Below, piece after piece: positions 47,852-54,930 of a DNA stretch of 64,000 nucleotides. Numbering within the stretch: the stretch's first letter is position 1; each line of letters opens with the position of its first letter. The stretch comes from Paenibacillus sambharensis (GTDB taxonomy: Bacteria; Bacillota; Bacilli; Paenibacillales; Paenibacillaceae), in the NCBI RefSeq assembly GCF_003233845.1, contig NZ_QKRB01000044.1, positions 1-64,000 on the forward strand, given 5' to 3'. Under the pieces are notes generated by a model that saw only the letters and a list, made by a program, of their open reading frames with translations, was not told where the DNA came from and ran no database searches. The translations under genes were made by a program, and so were the position numbers.

Positions 47852-48076
47852 TCATTCTTGATCAGGTCTCAGCCAAGAGTATAGGTCGTCAATATTGCAC
47901 CTTAGAACGATAGATATAGACTTGGCATCGGTCAGACTCGCAAGATACCGGTTGTTCTCCAGGTTGGAAATCGTAGTTTGTGAGACGCCGGACAAGTCTG
48001 CAAGCCGCTGTTGTGACAGACCTTTATGCTTTCTGATTTCCCTGATCAAGCATCGCCCGGGCTTTATGATAGCCAT
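47852..48076 (-). CDS. Small XRE-family regulator (Cro/CI HTH)
   Basis: A 74-residue protein that is little more than a helix-turn-helix domain: LSQQRLADLSGVSQTTISNL at about residues 19-38, then a SLTDAKSISIVL helix. GAGGAG precedes the ATG. It is divergent from the SOS-type promoter at 48104-48142, so the same stretch may carry its own operator. Probably one of the prophage switch regulators. Confidence 0.82.
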   Translation of the reverse strand: MAIIKPGRCLIREIRKHKGLSQQRLADLSGVSQTTISNLENNRYLASLTDAKSISIVLRCNIDDLYSWLRPDQE

Positions 48077-48103
48077 GTGCGATACTCCTCAACAATAAAA
48101 ATA

Positions 48104-48117
48104 CGAACATGCGTTCC
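48104..48117. promoter_or_regulatory. SOS box (LexA/DinR operator)
   Basis: CGAACATGCGTTCC is an exact match to the B. subtilis DinR/LexA consensus CGAACRNRYGTTYC. It overlaps the -35 position of the rightward promoter that follows, so that promoter should fire on DNA damage. Confidence 0.82.
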
Positions 48118-48142
48118 ATTATGTGAGAACAAGTGATATAAT
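48114..48142 (+). promoter_or_regulatory. Rightward promoter under the SOS box
   Basis: A perfect extended -10 element TGATATAAT (48134-48142) with a weak TTCCAT at the -35 spacing. The transcript would begin near 48150, encode the tiny ORF at 48177 and, if not stopped, run antisense to the repressor gene. Confidence 0.65.
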
Positions 48143-48176
48143 ATTAATCATTCGACAGGACGGAGCCGTGATAATA

Positions 48177-48269
48177 ATGCCCAAGAAAACAATTGTGATC
48201 ACCACTAGCCTACTAAGAGAATTGGGACTTAATTCGGCAACGTTCGCGAATATTAAAGATAAGAAATAA
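48177..48269 (+). CDS. Tiny ORF (30 aa) behind the SOS-type promoter
   Basis: Encodes MPKKTIVITTSLLREL and fourteen more residues ending KDKK; basic, with one amphipathic helix and no signal peptide. An in-frame GTG nine bases earlier is an alternative start, preceded by AGGA. The stop codon abuts the end of the convergent repressor gene. Its position under a LexA box suggests an induction peptide or antirepressor, but it matches no family I know and may be a leader only. Confidence 0.5.
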   Translation: MPKKTIVITTSLLRELGLNSATFANIKDKK

Positions 48270-48653
48270 TTACTTTAGACCTCTGAGCTGCCTTTCGGTT
48301 CGTACATAAGCTATAAACCGCAATAGTTCTTCCTGGGTAAGCTTTTCGCCATCAACAACCAGGTCGATTTGCTCGGAGATTTCTTCATCAGTAAGGTTAA
48401 GAATGTCTATTATAGTTTTAGCGTCTTCTGATAGGTTGTGATTAGGATCCTCGGTTCTACCTAATAAGAAGTCGGTGCTTACCGAATAGACTTTAGACAA
48501 CTTCGCAATCATTTCGGCATCTGGTTGAGTGCGGTCATACTCCCAGTTGCTATATGTGCTATGTCCTCGCAACCCCAACTTTTCAGCCACTTCAGCCAAA
48601 GTCCATCTCTTTTCTCTTCGGAGTTGCTTAAGCTTGTTTCCTAGTGTACTCAA
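48270..48653 (-). CDS. CI-like phage repressor (XRE family)
   Basis: A 127-residue protein with an N-terminal helix-turn-helix (TLAEVAEKLGLRGHSTYSNWE, read with the break after the 14th residue, about residues 18-38), followed by a VSTDFLLGRTED motif typical of immunity repressors of Bacillus phages (phi105/Xre type), and an acidic C-terminal helical region. It lacks a LexA-like autoprotease domain, so induction by RecA cleavage is not expected. I chose the TTG eight bases after GAAGGGGGTG; an ATG 15 codons upstream lies in the promoter region. Confidence 0.85.
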   Translation of the reverse strand: MSTLGNKLKQLRREKRWTLAEVAEKLGLRGHSTYSNWEYDRTQPDAEMIAKLSKVYSVSTDFLLGRTEDPNHNLSEDAKTIIDILNLTDEEISEQIDLVVDGEKLTQEELLRFIAYVRTERQLRGLK

Positions 48654-48690
48654 GGTGTTTACACCCCCTTCAAGGCTAACATTATCACAT

Positions 48691-48707
48691 TTACACATAA
48701 TGAAAAA
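48691..48707. promoter_or_regulatory. Operator O1 (17 bp, half conserved)
   Basis: TTACACATAATGAAAAA has one conserved half-site TTACACA. It lies in the predicted promoter of the leftward repressor gene (minus-strand TAATGT near 48671-48676). Confidence 0.55.
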
Positions 48708-48735
48708 TATTTTAGCTAAAAAAGCCAATTAACTA

Positions 48736-48764
48736 TTGACTTAGCTGAAATGTGTAAGTATACT
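48736..48764 (+). promoter_or_regulatory. Rightward early promoter of the prophage
   Basis: TTGACT and TATACT are 17 bases apart, about 45 bases before the small XRE gene. Operator O2 fills the spacer, so bound repressor would block it. Confidence 0.8.
48741..48757. promoter_or_regulatory. Operator O2 (17 bp)
   Basis: TTAGCTGAAATGTGTAA keeps the half-site TGTGTAA and the 17-bp length. It sits in the spacer of the rightward promoter. Confidence 0.62.
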
Positions 48765-48775
48765 TAAGTCATGAG

Positions 48776-48792
48776 TTACACAAAACATGTAA
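48776..48792. promoter_or_regulatory. Operator O3 (17 bp)
   Basis: TTACACAAAACATGTAA: half-site TTACACA, three-base centre and CATGTAA. It lies just downstream of the rightward promoter start, before the XRE ribosome site. Confidence 0.65.
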
Positions 48793-48808
48793 AAGGGAGG
48801 TGCCGATA

Positions 48809-49027
48809 ATGGTGAGAGCAAAACTCCGCATGCTTAGAAAACAACGAGGCATTACACAGACATTCATCTCAGGAAAGCTGGGTTTCAAGCACCCCAGCGG
48901 TTACAGCAACATAGAGAACGGCCGGAATGGACTTAGTTTGGAACATGCAAAAATTATCTCCGACATCCTTGGTGTTCCACTCGAAGAACTAACCGAAGAT
49001 GCAAAGGAGACTTTTTTATCGGCATAG
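48809..49027 (+). CDS. Cro-like XRE-family regulator
   Basis: A 72-residue helix-turn-helix protein (ITQTFISGKLGFKHPSGYSN near residues 14-33; then GLSLEHAKIISDILGV). First gene of the rightward early operon and divergent from the repressor, the classic Cro position. ATG is eight bases after GGGAGG. Confidence 0.86.
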   Translation: MVRAKLRMLRKQRGITQTFISGKLGFKHPSGYSNIENGRNGLSLEHAKIISDILGVPLEELTEDAKETFLSA

Positions 49028-49044
49028 TTACACATTATGTGTAA
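49028..49044. promoter_or_regulatory. Operator O4, perfect 17-bp palindrome
   Basis: TTACACATTATGTGTAA is a perfect palindrome overlapping the first bases after the cro-like gene. It fixes the consensus half-site TTACACA shared by O1 to O3 and lies upstream of the antirepressor gene, so it may set the boundary of early transcription. Confidence 0.75.
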
Positions 49045-49115
49045 AAGCTAAAAATATACTCTAACGTAGTTTAACTCATTTACTTAATTTTGTGAAAGCG
49101 AAAGGAGATAACGAC

Positions 49116-49859
49116 ATGTCACAGTTATTTGAGTTTTCAGGTCGCGACTTGAGGGTCATCAGCAAATCTGGCGAACCATGGTTTGTTCTTAAGGATGTTT
49201 GTGAATTGTTGGACCTTGGTCAGGTTGCAGGGGTAAAGCGTAGGTTGTCAGAGGATGTGATTTCAAATCACCCCCTTGAAACGGCTGGCGGCAAACAAAC
49301 GGTAACCATCATCAACGAAGACGGCTTATACGATGTCATTCTCGAAAGCCGCAAGCCTGAAGCGAAGACCTTCCGCAAGTGGATCACAAGCGAGGTTATT
49401 CCCTCCATTCGCAAACACGGCGCATATATGACGCCTGAGACTATCGAGAAAGCAATTCTCAACCCGGACTTCATTATTGGACTCGCGACCAAGCTGAAAT
49501 CAGAAACAGCTCGCGCTGACCGAGCTGAAATCCAACTCGACGAACAACGTCCACTGGTAGCCTTTGCCGAAACGTGCATGGACAGTGAACGAAACATGCT
49601 GGTTCGCGAAGTGGCCAAACTCGCAAGCAAGAACGGGCTGCTGATCGGTGAGCGCCGACTATACATCAAGCTTCGTGAATGGGGCCTTGTATGCCAGAAC
49701 AGCACAGAGCCAACGCAGCGCGGCATGGAGCTTGGAGTGTTCGAGGTTATCAAGGGCGTCCGGCAGACCCCGAAGGGATCACGGGATTGGGAGACCACCA
49801 AGGTAACGCCGAAGGGGCAAGCATACATCATCAACCGGCTTAGAAGAGAAGCTGCATAA
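49116..49859 (+). CDS. ant: Phage antirepressor (BRO-N and KilAC domains)
   Basis: A 247-residue protein. The N-terminal BRO domain (residues 1-105) has PWFVLKDVCELLDL and FRKWITSEVIPSIRKHG; the C-terminal KilAC-type domain (about 135-245) has GERRLYIKLREWG and TPKGQAYIINRL. Such proteins oppose phage repressors and favour lytic growth. AAAGGAGATAACGAC is a strong ribosome site. It is the second gene of the rightward operon. Confidence 0.92.
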   Translation: MSQLFEFSGRDLRVISKSGEPWFVLKDVCELLDLGQVAGVKRRLSEDVISNHPLETAGGKQTVTIINEDGLYDVILESRKPEAKTFRKWITSEVIPSIRKHGAYMTPETIEKAILNPDFIIGLATKLKSETARADRAEIQLDEQRPLVAFAETCMDSERNMLVREVAKLASKNGLLIGERRLYIKLREWGLVCQNSTEPTQRGMELGVFEVIKGVRQTPKGSRDWETTKVTPKGQAYIINRLRREAA

Positions 49860-49861
49860 CA

Positions 49862-50035
49862 ATGAAATTCGCCCGTGCAAATCTGATTAAACGGAAAGAA
49901 CAGTACGATGCCGCCAAGTCACCAGAAGCAAAATGCAAAATCGCCCGTGCCTTCATGGAGAAAGACGCTAACACCACCATCGAAGAAATGGGCAAAGCCA
50001 TAGACAAGATTGAACAAGCGGAGAAGGAGGAATAA
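49862..50035 (+). CDS. Small phage protein (57 aa)
   Basis: Starts two bases after the antirepressor stop. Encodes a charged, helical 57-residue protein (MKFARANLIKRKEQYDAAK, later TIEEMGKAIDKIEQAEKEE). No known family. The ribosome site is weak, so translational coupling is likely. Confidence 0.55.
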   Translation: MKFARANLIKRKEQYDAAKSPEAKCKIARAFMEKDANTTIEEMGKAIDKIEQAEKEE

Positions 50036-50037
50036 CC

Positions 50038-50154
50038 ATGGAAAAGGTTGTCATCGACATAAAACAATTTGACCGGGGCCTGCTTGAACGGGTATACCGG
50101 CAGATCGAGGAAGCGAAGAAGCAGCAGCAGTCCAAGCCGAAAAAAGGCGCTTAA
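50038..50154 (+). CDS. Small phage protein (38 aa)
   Basis: Strong ribosome site AAGGAGGAATAACC. Encodes MEKVVIDIKQFDRGLLERV followed by a Glu/Lys/Gln-rich helix. Unknown function. Confidence 0.55.
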   Translation: MEKVVIDIKQFDRGLLERVYRQIEEAKKQQQSKPKKGA

Positions 50155-50176
50155 TCCAAAACGAGGAGGAATCACA

Positions 50177-50245
50177 ATGACCCACATACCACGCCGCCGG
50201 ACGCCTGTACGCAACCCCCGCAAAAAGGGAGGCGAATCAGCATGA
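50177..50245 (+). CDS. Very short phage ORF (22 aa)
   Basis: Preceded by ACGAGGAGGAATCACA, a near-perfect ribosome site. The product is an Arg/Pro-rich basic peptide (THIPRRRTPVRNPRKKGG). It overlaps the next start by ATGA and may serve mainly to couple translation. Confidence 0.4.
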   Translation: MTHIPRRRTPVRNPRKKGGESA

Positions 50246-50424
50246 CAGCCGAACGCATCTGCAAGGAGCTGCAAATGGAGATTGACCATCTGACGGAGAA
50301 CAAAGCCGAAGGTACGCTGCAGGAGTACATCGCTGACAACTTTGATGACATCCTGAAGCTGCTGAGCAACGCCAAGGACTTCGCTGGACAATTCACCAAG
50401 GAGGAGAAGACGCATGCAGCTTAA
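50242..50424 (+). CDS. Small phage protein (60 aa)
   Basis: Acidic helical protein (MTAERICKELQMEIDHLTE, later IADNFDDILKLLSNA). ATGA overlap with the upstream ORF and 11-base overlap with the next one. No known family. Confidence 0.6.
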   Translation: MTAERICKELQMEIDHLTENKAEGTLQEYIADNFDDILKLLSNAKDFAGQFTKEEKTHAA

Positions 50425-50617
50425 CAAAGCAACGGAAGTACTGGAAGCCCTGTCGGAGCTGGCTAATCACAAGCAGCACAGTTTGAACCTGCTTACCACG
50501 CTGCAGGAGCTGATGGAGAAGGCTCCTGCGGCACTGGAGGAAGTGCAGCAAGCAGAGGTTGATTTCGAGCAGCAGGACAAGCTGCTGACGGCTTATGAGA
50601 GGGGTGGGGCGGCGTGA
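50414..50617 (+). CDS. Small phage protein (67 aa)
   Basis: All-helical, Leu/Glu-rich protein likely to form a coiled coil (LSELANHKQHSLNLLTTLQE). Overlaps its neighbours on both sides. Unknown function. Confidence 0.6.
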   Translation: MQLNKATEVLEALSELANHKQHSLNLLTTLQELMEKAPAALEEVQQAEVDFEQQDKLLTAYERGGAA

Positions 50618-50844
50618 GCAATGATCTATTAGACGAACAAGTCTGCCCGTACTGCGGATATGAAGTAGGGGACCACCTTTCCAACTGGAGCGATGAAACG
50701 GAACACGTAGAGTGTGGTCGTTGCCGTAAGACATACGCCGTGGCAGCTGAGTACCAATTTCTCGGATTCAAGGTAGAGAAAATGTGCATCGAGTGCGGAG
50801 AAGTGGAATCTGAGTGCTTCTGCGAAGAGGGGGATGAGCAATGA
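50614..50844 (+). CDS. Zinc-ribbon phage protein (76 aa)
   Basis: Contains VCPYCGYE and ECGRCRKTY, a typical four-Cys zinc ribbon at about residues 11-40, and a second Cys cluster CIECGEVESECFCE at the C-terminus. GTG start overlapping the previous stop. Probably binds nucleic acid or protein; no specific family. Confidence 0.65.
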   Translation: MSNDLLDEQVCPYCGYEVGDHLSNWSDETEHVECGRCRKTYAVAAEYQFLGFKVEKMCIECGEVESECFCEEGDEQ

Positions 50845-51098
50845 ACCTATCACACCACGACTCAGCAGCGGACAGGCTCTTTGCCAACCTTCAGCGCATG
50901 GGAGTGCCGGACGAACACCGGGATAGCACGCTGCGGGTGATTGTATCGAACTGGACGCAGAACGTTCTCGAAGCAGGTAATGAACCAACGCTTGAGGGAT
51001 TCGCAGACTTTTACCCCGAGTGGGACAGCCCACGGTATACGGACATTGTAGAGGCTGAAATTGAAAGGACGGTGCAGATGTGCTTACAAGAGAAGTGA
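50841..51098 (+). CDS. Phage protein of unknown function (85 aa)
   Basis: Soluble, acidic, mostly helical protein starting MNLSHHDSAADRLFANLQRM. Couples to both neighbours (ATGA overlap upstream, 19-base overlap downstream). I do not recognise it. Confidence 0.6.
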   Translation: MNLSHHDSAADRLFANLQRMGVPDEHRDSTLRVIVSNWTQNVLEAGNEPTLEGFADFYPEWDSPRYTDIVEAEIERTVQMCLQEK

Positions 51099-51466
51099 TA
51101 CTGGCTATGGAGCCGGGCAGGGAATTGGACGCGCTAGTTGCTGAGAAGGTGCTGGGATGGAAGCAATGCAGCGTTGAGGGTACGGCCAAAATAGCTTACG
51201 GAAAACCGTCTGACTTTAGGGACCACGAACCGCGTGTGCGAATCGGCGATTACTCCACCGACATTGCCGCAGCATGGGAAGTGGTGGAGAAGATGCGCTC
51301 GAATGACTATCTGCTTGATATTGGAAATGGTTCAGGCGCGGGTTATGCGGCTATGTTTTATAACCCAAACAAAACCATATTTCTCATTGGTCCATATACG
51401 GAGACAGCGCCAGATACCATATGCAAGGCTGCCTTACTTGTGATGATCAAGGAGGACGCGGAATGA
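51080..51466 (+). CDS. Phage ABA-sandwich domain protein (128 aa)
   Basis: Layout typical of the small phage alpha-beta-alpha sandwich family: N-terminal EPGRELDALVAEKVLGWK, a middle VPRFSTDIAAAWEV-like strand-helix (here GDYSTDIAAAWEVVEKM), and a C-terminal ETAPDTICKAALLVM helix. Members are common in Bacillota phage early regions; their role is unknown. GTG start. Confidence 0.72.
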   Translation: MLTREVILAMEPGRELDALVAEKVLGWKQCSVEGTAKIAYGKPSDFRDHEPRVRIGDYSTDIAAAWEVVEKMRSNDYLLDIGNGSGAGYAAMFYNPNKTIFLIGPYTETAPDTICKAALLVMIKEDAE

Positions 51467-51609
51467 CCTTCATAAGAGAAGTAATCCTGCTGAATCCCCG
51501 GGTTGTGTTCATTCTGCTGGCCCATCTCACCAGTAACGGGGTGCTGCGAAAGAAGTACCTGACCAATTATAAGCGCCAATTACACCGAGATTGGGGGTGG
51601 ACAGCATGA
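51463..51609 (+). CDS. Small phage protein (48 aa)
   Basis: Hydrophobic middle (NPRVVFILLAHLTSNGVL) and basic C-terminus. AAGGAGGACGCGGA lies before the ATG, which overlaps the previous stop. It ends by overlapping the next start. Confidence 0.5.
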   Translation: MTFIREVILLNPRVVFILLAHLTSNGVLRKKYLTNYKRQLHRDWGWTA

Positions 51610-51776
51610 GCGTCGAGATCGCAATTTCAAACGTCATGGCTGAGTACGGAGTGGACCGAGAAGGAGCCATAAAGATGATCGAGTTCTACATGATTTACTC
51701 GCCTAAAAAGCAAAAAGGCACCGCAGCAACGGAGCCCCAAGAAAAAACCTTATGCAACGATGATAACACATGGTGA
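51606..51776 (+). CDS. Small phage protein (56 aa)
   Basis: Starts MSVEIAISNVMAEYGVDREG with a MIEFYMIYSP helix and a polar tail. The ATG follows GGGGGTGG; a TTG five codons upstream is less likely. Unknown function. Confidence 0.5.
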   Translation: MSVEIAISNVMAEYGVDREGAIKMIEFYMIYSPKKQKGTAATEPQEKTLCNDDNTW

Positions 51777-51782
51777 TGCCTG

Positions 51783-52031
51783 ATGGAAACCCGTACCGCG
51801 TATTTACTGCGGCATAGAGCGTCCGGGCTGTACCTGGGGAGGGACTTGGAACATAAGTCCTCCCTCTGGCAAGCTTGGCGCTGGTACTCAGAAGAACAGT
51901 TAGAGATATGGCTGCAGGTGAGCATCTACGCTCCGGAGCAGCCAGACGATTACGAGCCAGTTACGGCAATTCTCACGATTGATACGGAGGTAGCAAATGA
52001 GCGAGAGAGTGAAGCTGTACCAGAAGATTAG
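51783..52031 (+). CDS. Phage protein of unknown function (82 aa)
   Basis: Contains YLLRHRASGLYLGRDLEHKS and WRWYSEEQLEIWL, aromatic-rich; the first part resembles a short beta structure. Its end overlaps the ERF gene by 35 bases. No known family. Confidence 0.55.
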   Translation: METRTAYLLRHRASGLYLGRDLEHKSSLWQAWRWYSEEQLEIWLQVSIYAPEQPDDYEPVTAILTIDTEVANERESEAVPED

Positions 52032-52602
52032 CGCGGTCATGAAGGACGTTGAGTATCTGTCCAAGGACGACAAGGTGGAGTTCAGCAACACGAAATACAA
52101 GGCCATATCCGAGGAGAAAGTCACCTCTACAGTGCGTGAAAGTCTGATCCGCAATAAGTTGGTTATCCTGCCGGTCGAGCAGCAGCACAAGAGAGAGGGC
52201 AACCTTTCCACGGTTGATACCAAGTACAAGATTGTGGACATCGAGACAGGCGAATTTGAGATCATCGTCAGCTCCGGCACCGGCGCGGATACGCAGGACA
52301 AGGGAGTTGGCAAGGCCATGACCTACGCCTACAAGTACCTTCTGCTGCGGACGTTCGCCATCCCAACCGGTGAGGACCCGGACAAGGTTAGCAGCGCGGA
52401 GTTGGACGAGAAGCAGCGGAAAGCGGAGGAAGAGGACGCCAAGAAGTTCACGCTGGTCAAAGCCAAGTGGGAGACGCTGGCCGGTACTCTAGACGGCTTC
52501 GAAGATTGGCACGGTAAACAGATCAAAGCAGGCGTAACGAACGCCCAAATGGACCAGCTGCTTGCTAAAAAGCTGATGGAGAAAAAGAAGGAGAGTGCTT
52601 AA
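51997..52602 (+). CDS. erf: ERF-family single-strand annealing protein
   Basis: Phage recombinase of the ERF/Rad52-like group, which anneals complementary single strands. The 201-residue protein has the family's MSERVKLYQKISAVMKDVEY start, the central SSGTGADTQDKGVGKAMTYA motif (about residues 92-111) and KYLLLRTFAIPTGEDPD after it, then a charged C-terminus. It is followed without a gap by ssb, the usual partner. Confidence 0.92.
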   Translation: MSERVKLYQKISAVMKDVEYLSKDDKVEFSNTKYKAISEEKVTSTVRESLIRNKLVILPVEQQHKREGNLSTVDTKYKIVDIETGEFEIIVSSGTGADTQDKGVGKAMTYAYKYLLLRTFAIPTGEDPDKVSSAELDEKQRKAEEEDAKKFTLVKAKWETLAGTLDGFEDWHGKQIKAGVTNAQMDQLLAKKLMEKKKESA

Positions 52603-53010
52603 ATGCTGAACAGAGTAATTTTGATTGGCCGCCTGACGAGAGACCCGGAGATGAAATATACACCCACAGGGATAGCGACCACCACTTTCACCCTTGCCTG
52701 TGACCGCCCGTTTCAGACCAATGGGCAGAAAGAAGCTGACTTTATCCCAATCGTTACATGGCGGCAGCTGGCCGAAACATGCGCCAACTACCTCAAGAAA
52801 GGCCGGCTGACGGCGGTAGAGGGCCGTATTCAAGTCCGGAGCTACGAGAACAACGAGGGCAAGCGCGTATACGTGACTGAAGTGATAGCAGACAACGTGC
52901 GATTCCTGGAGCGCGGCGAGCAGCAGGAGCAGTCCCGGAGCGAGCGCAACGATCCGTTCCAAGACGATGGGCGGCCCATTGAAATCAAGGAAGACGACCT
53001 TCCATTCTAG
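52603..53010 (+). CDS. ssb: Single-stranded DNA-binding protein
   Basis: OB-fold SSB of 135 residues: MLNRVILIGRLTRDPEMKYT, DFIPIVTWRQLAETCANYLKK-type core (cut here at 20), the EGRIQVRSYEN strand, and the acidic C-terminal tip DDLPF that recruits replication and repair proteins. Immediately downstream of erf, so the two form a recombination pair. Phage copy distinct from the host ssb, which is not in the window. Confidence 0.95.
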   Translation: MLNRVILIGRLTRDPEMKYTPTGIATTTFTLACDRPFQTNGQKEADFIPIVTWRQLAETCANYLKKGRLTAVEGRIQVRSYENNEGKRVYVTEVIADNVRFLERGEQQEQSRSERNDPFQDDGRPIEIKEDDLPF

Positions 53011-53021
53011 GAGGCTGACAT

Positions 53022-53444
53022 ATGAATCTGGACCAACACATAACCGAGATTACCCGGCTCCGGCGGCAGGCTGACCTGCTGCCGGACGACAGCCCGGGAG
53101 TGCTGATGCAGAAGATCGAACTGCTTGCCAAGTGCCTTGTGTACATCGGTCGCGTTTCTAGCCACCTAGACGGCGTTTACAAGCGCGTTTATGCCCGGAG
53201 GAAGTATGAGCATGCCCTAGCCATTACGAAGGCTCAGAAGGACAAACAGGCGCATGCAGAGCTGGCTGTGAAGGAACTGCGGGAGGAAGAAGCGACAGCA
53301 TACGAGGATATGAACCGCTGGCGCAATGCCTTCTCCAGCACGACAGAGGAAATCCACTCGCTCAAGATGCGGATGAAACAAGATTTCTATGTGGAGGGTG
53401 CTGCCAATGTTTCAACTGAACGCCGTTCCCAAACCCCAGCATAG
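53022..53444 (+). CDS. Coiled-coil phage protein (140 aa)
   Basis: Helical throughout, with LRRQADLLPDDSPGVLMQKI and long Glu/Lys/Ala stretches compatible with a coiled coil. AGGAGGCTGACAT precedes the ATG. It overlaps the HNH gene by 38 bases. No known family. Confidence 0.65.
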   Translation: MNLDQHITEITRLRRQADLLPDDSPGVLMQKIELLAKCLVYIGRVSSHLDGVYKRVYARRKYEHALAITKAQKDKQAHAELAVKELREEEATAYEDMNRWRNAFSSTTEEIHSLKMRMKQDFYVEGAANVSTERRSQTPA

Positions 53445-53736
53445 GCGTAGGACGCCCAGAAAGGCTGCTAGAGGCGCGTTCAGCAAGAAGACAAGGCAAT
53501 CTATCATCGAACGTGACAGAGGGCTCTGCGTACGCTGTGGAGCCCGATACGAGGAGATTCATCATGTCATCTACCGCAGTCATAACGGGGCGGGTACGGA
53601 GGACAACGGCGTATGTGTCTGCCATGCCTGCCACGAACTGGCCCATAGCAAGGAAGAGGTAAGACGGTGGTTTGAGCATTACCGGAAAGTGATTCTATTA
53701 CGAGAGGAGGTCGGACCATGCCACATGAAATCCTAG
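53407..53736 (+). CDS. HNH endonuclease
   Basis: A 109-residue HNH protein. It has the zinc-binding CVRCGAR, the first His pair in EIHHVIYRSHNG, and CHACHELAHS as the closing part of the fold, with a basic N-terminus. Free-standing HNH proteins in phages act in packaging or as homing nucleases; here it is far from terminase, in the recombination block. Start chosen by GGAGGGTG eight bases upstream. Confidence 0.86.
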   Translation: MFQLNAVPKPQHRRRTPRKAARGAFSKKTRQSIIERDRGLCVRCGARYEEIHHVIYRSHNGAGTEDNGVCVCHACHELAHSKEEVRRWFEHYRKVILLREEVGPCHMKS

Positions 53737-53957
53737 CCCCACCTACCATAGACCGCATACGCCAAGCCATCGAGCGAGACGAGGCCATAGGCCCGACGGA
53801 GCTCAAACGGTGGATAGCATGGCTGCTGGAGGAACGGGACTTGTACCGGAACGCTGCCCGGGCTGCTGCCGGTTCGCTGGCTGAGACAACGGCTGAGCTA
53901 CATGAGGCGCGGAGACGGATTGCGGAGCTTGAACAGCGGAAGGGAGGCAGAACATGA
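53718..53957 (+). CDS. Small helical phage protein (79 aa)
   Basis: Has LKRWIAWLLEERDLYRNAAR and a C-terminal Ala/Glu-rich heptad helix (TAELHEARRRIAELEQRK). AGGAGG ribosome site. Unknown function. Confidence 0.6.
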   Translation: MPHEILAPPTIDRIRQAIERDEAIGPTELKRWIAWLLEERDLYRNAARAAAGSLAETTAELHEARRRIAELEQRKGGRT

Positions 53958-54100
53958 ACCATCCAAATGAAACAGGGCAGCTGCAGTATGAGCGGTTTAC
54001 ACCACCATCCAGGCTGCGGCGCTGGGTACGCAAATGGCGCATGCGGTACCGGGATTGGGACGCGTCGCGCTGGTACAGGAAGTACGGAGGAGGGGCTTAA
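53954..54100 (+). CDS. Small basic phage protein (48 aa)
   Basis: Overlaps the upstream stop by ATGA. Trp/Arg-rich C-terminal half (RRWVRKWRMRYRDWDASRW), suggesting nucleic acid or membrane contact. GGAGGAGGGG near its end is the ribosome site of the next gene. Confidence 0.5.
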   Translation: MNHPNETGQLQYERFTPPSRLRRWVRKWRMRYRDWDASRWYRKYGGGA

Positions 54101-54102
54101 GT

Positions 54103-54930
54103 ATGGCAACGTATCGACAGGTTCACACAAGTTTCTGGCAGGATGGTTTCGTACTGGGGCTAACCCCGGAGGAGAAATACTTTTACCTCTATCTGATGAC
54201 CAACAGCAAAACCACTCAATGCGGGGTGTACGAGCTGCCCAAGCAGATTATCGAGATGGAGACGGGTTACAACCGGGAGACGGTTGAGAAGCTGCTGGAT
54301 CGGTTCGTAAATTACGACAAGGTTAGGTACAACGATAGCACCAGAGAGATCATCATTTTAAACTGGCTGCGCTATAACAGCATCAACAGTCCGAAGGTGA
54401 AAGCTTGCATCGTAAAAGAGCTCAAAAACGTGAAGAACAATGAATTTATCGAACTCTTTTATGCCCTATGCAGACGGTACAAATACAGTATCAATACGGT
54501 ATCCATAGACTTGGGGGAAGAAGAAGAAAAAGAAAAAGAAGAAGAACAAGAAGAAGAAATAAAAGATATTGTCCCTTTTTCTGAAATCATCGACTACCTC
54601 AATGCTAAAGCTGGAACCAAATACAGGGCATCAACCGATTCAACGAAACGGCATATCACAGCCCGATGGAACCAGAATTATCGGCTTGACGATTTCAAAG
54701 CGGTGATTGACAAGAAATGTGCTGAATGGCTTGGAACAGACTTGGAGCAATACCTGAGACCGGAAACCTTGTTTGGAACCAAGTTTGAAGCCTATTTAAA
54801 CCAGAAGATTGTGATTAAGGGGGGTGGTCCAGGTGGAAAGCATGGGCAAGGCCATGAAAGAAATGCTGGTACGTATCGAGCAGATGCGGATCCACTCGCA
54901 GAACTCTACATCGGAACCCCAACAGTCTAA
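54103..54930 (+). CDS. Phage replisome organizer-like protein
   Basis: A 275-residue protein with an N-terminal winged-helix region (ATYRQVHTSFWQDGFVLGLT, then YLYLMTNSKTTQCGVYELP) as in phage replication initiators, a Glu/Lys-rich linker (a run of poly-Glu near residue 140), and the phage C-terminal domain with IIDYLNAKAGTKYR and LRPETLFGTKFEAYLNQ. Together with the DnaC-like ATPase encoded next it should start phage DNA replication. The ATG is seven bases after GGAGGGG. It overlaps the next gene by 89 bases. Confidence 0.86.
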   Translation: MATYRQVHTSFWQDGFVLGLTPEEKYFYLYLMTNSKTTQCGVYELPKQIIEMETGYNRETVEKLLDRFVNYDKVRYNDSTREIIILNWLRYNSINSPKVKACIVKELKNVKNNEFIELFYALCRRYKYSINTVSIDLGEEEEKEKEEEQEEEIKDIVPFSEIIDYLNAKAGTKYRASTDSTKRHITARWNQNYRLDDFKAVIDKKCAEWLGTDLEQYLRPETLFGTKFEAYLNQKIVIKGGGPGGKHGQGHERNAGTYRADADPLAELYIGTPTV

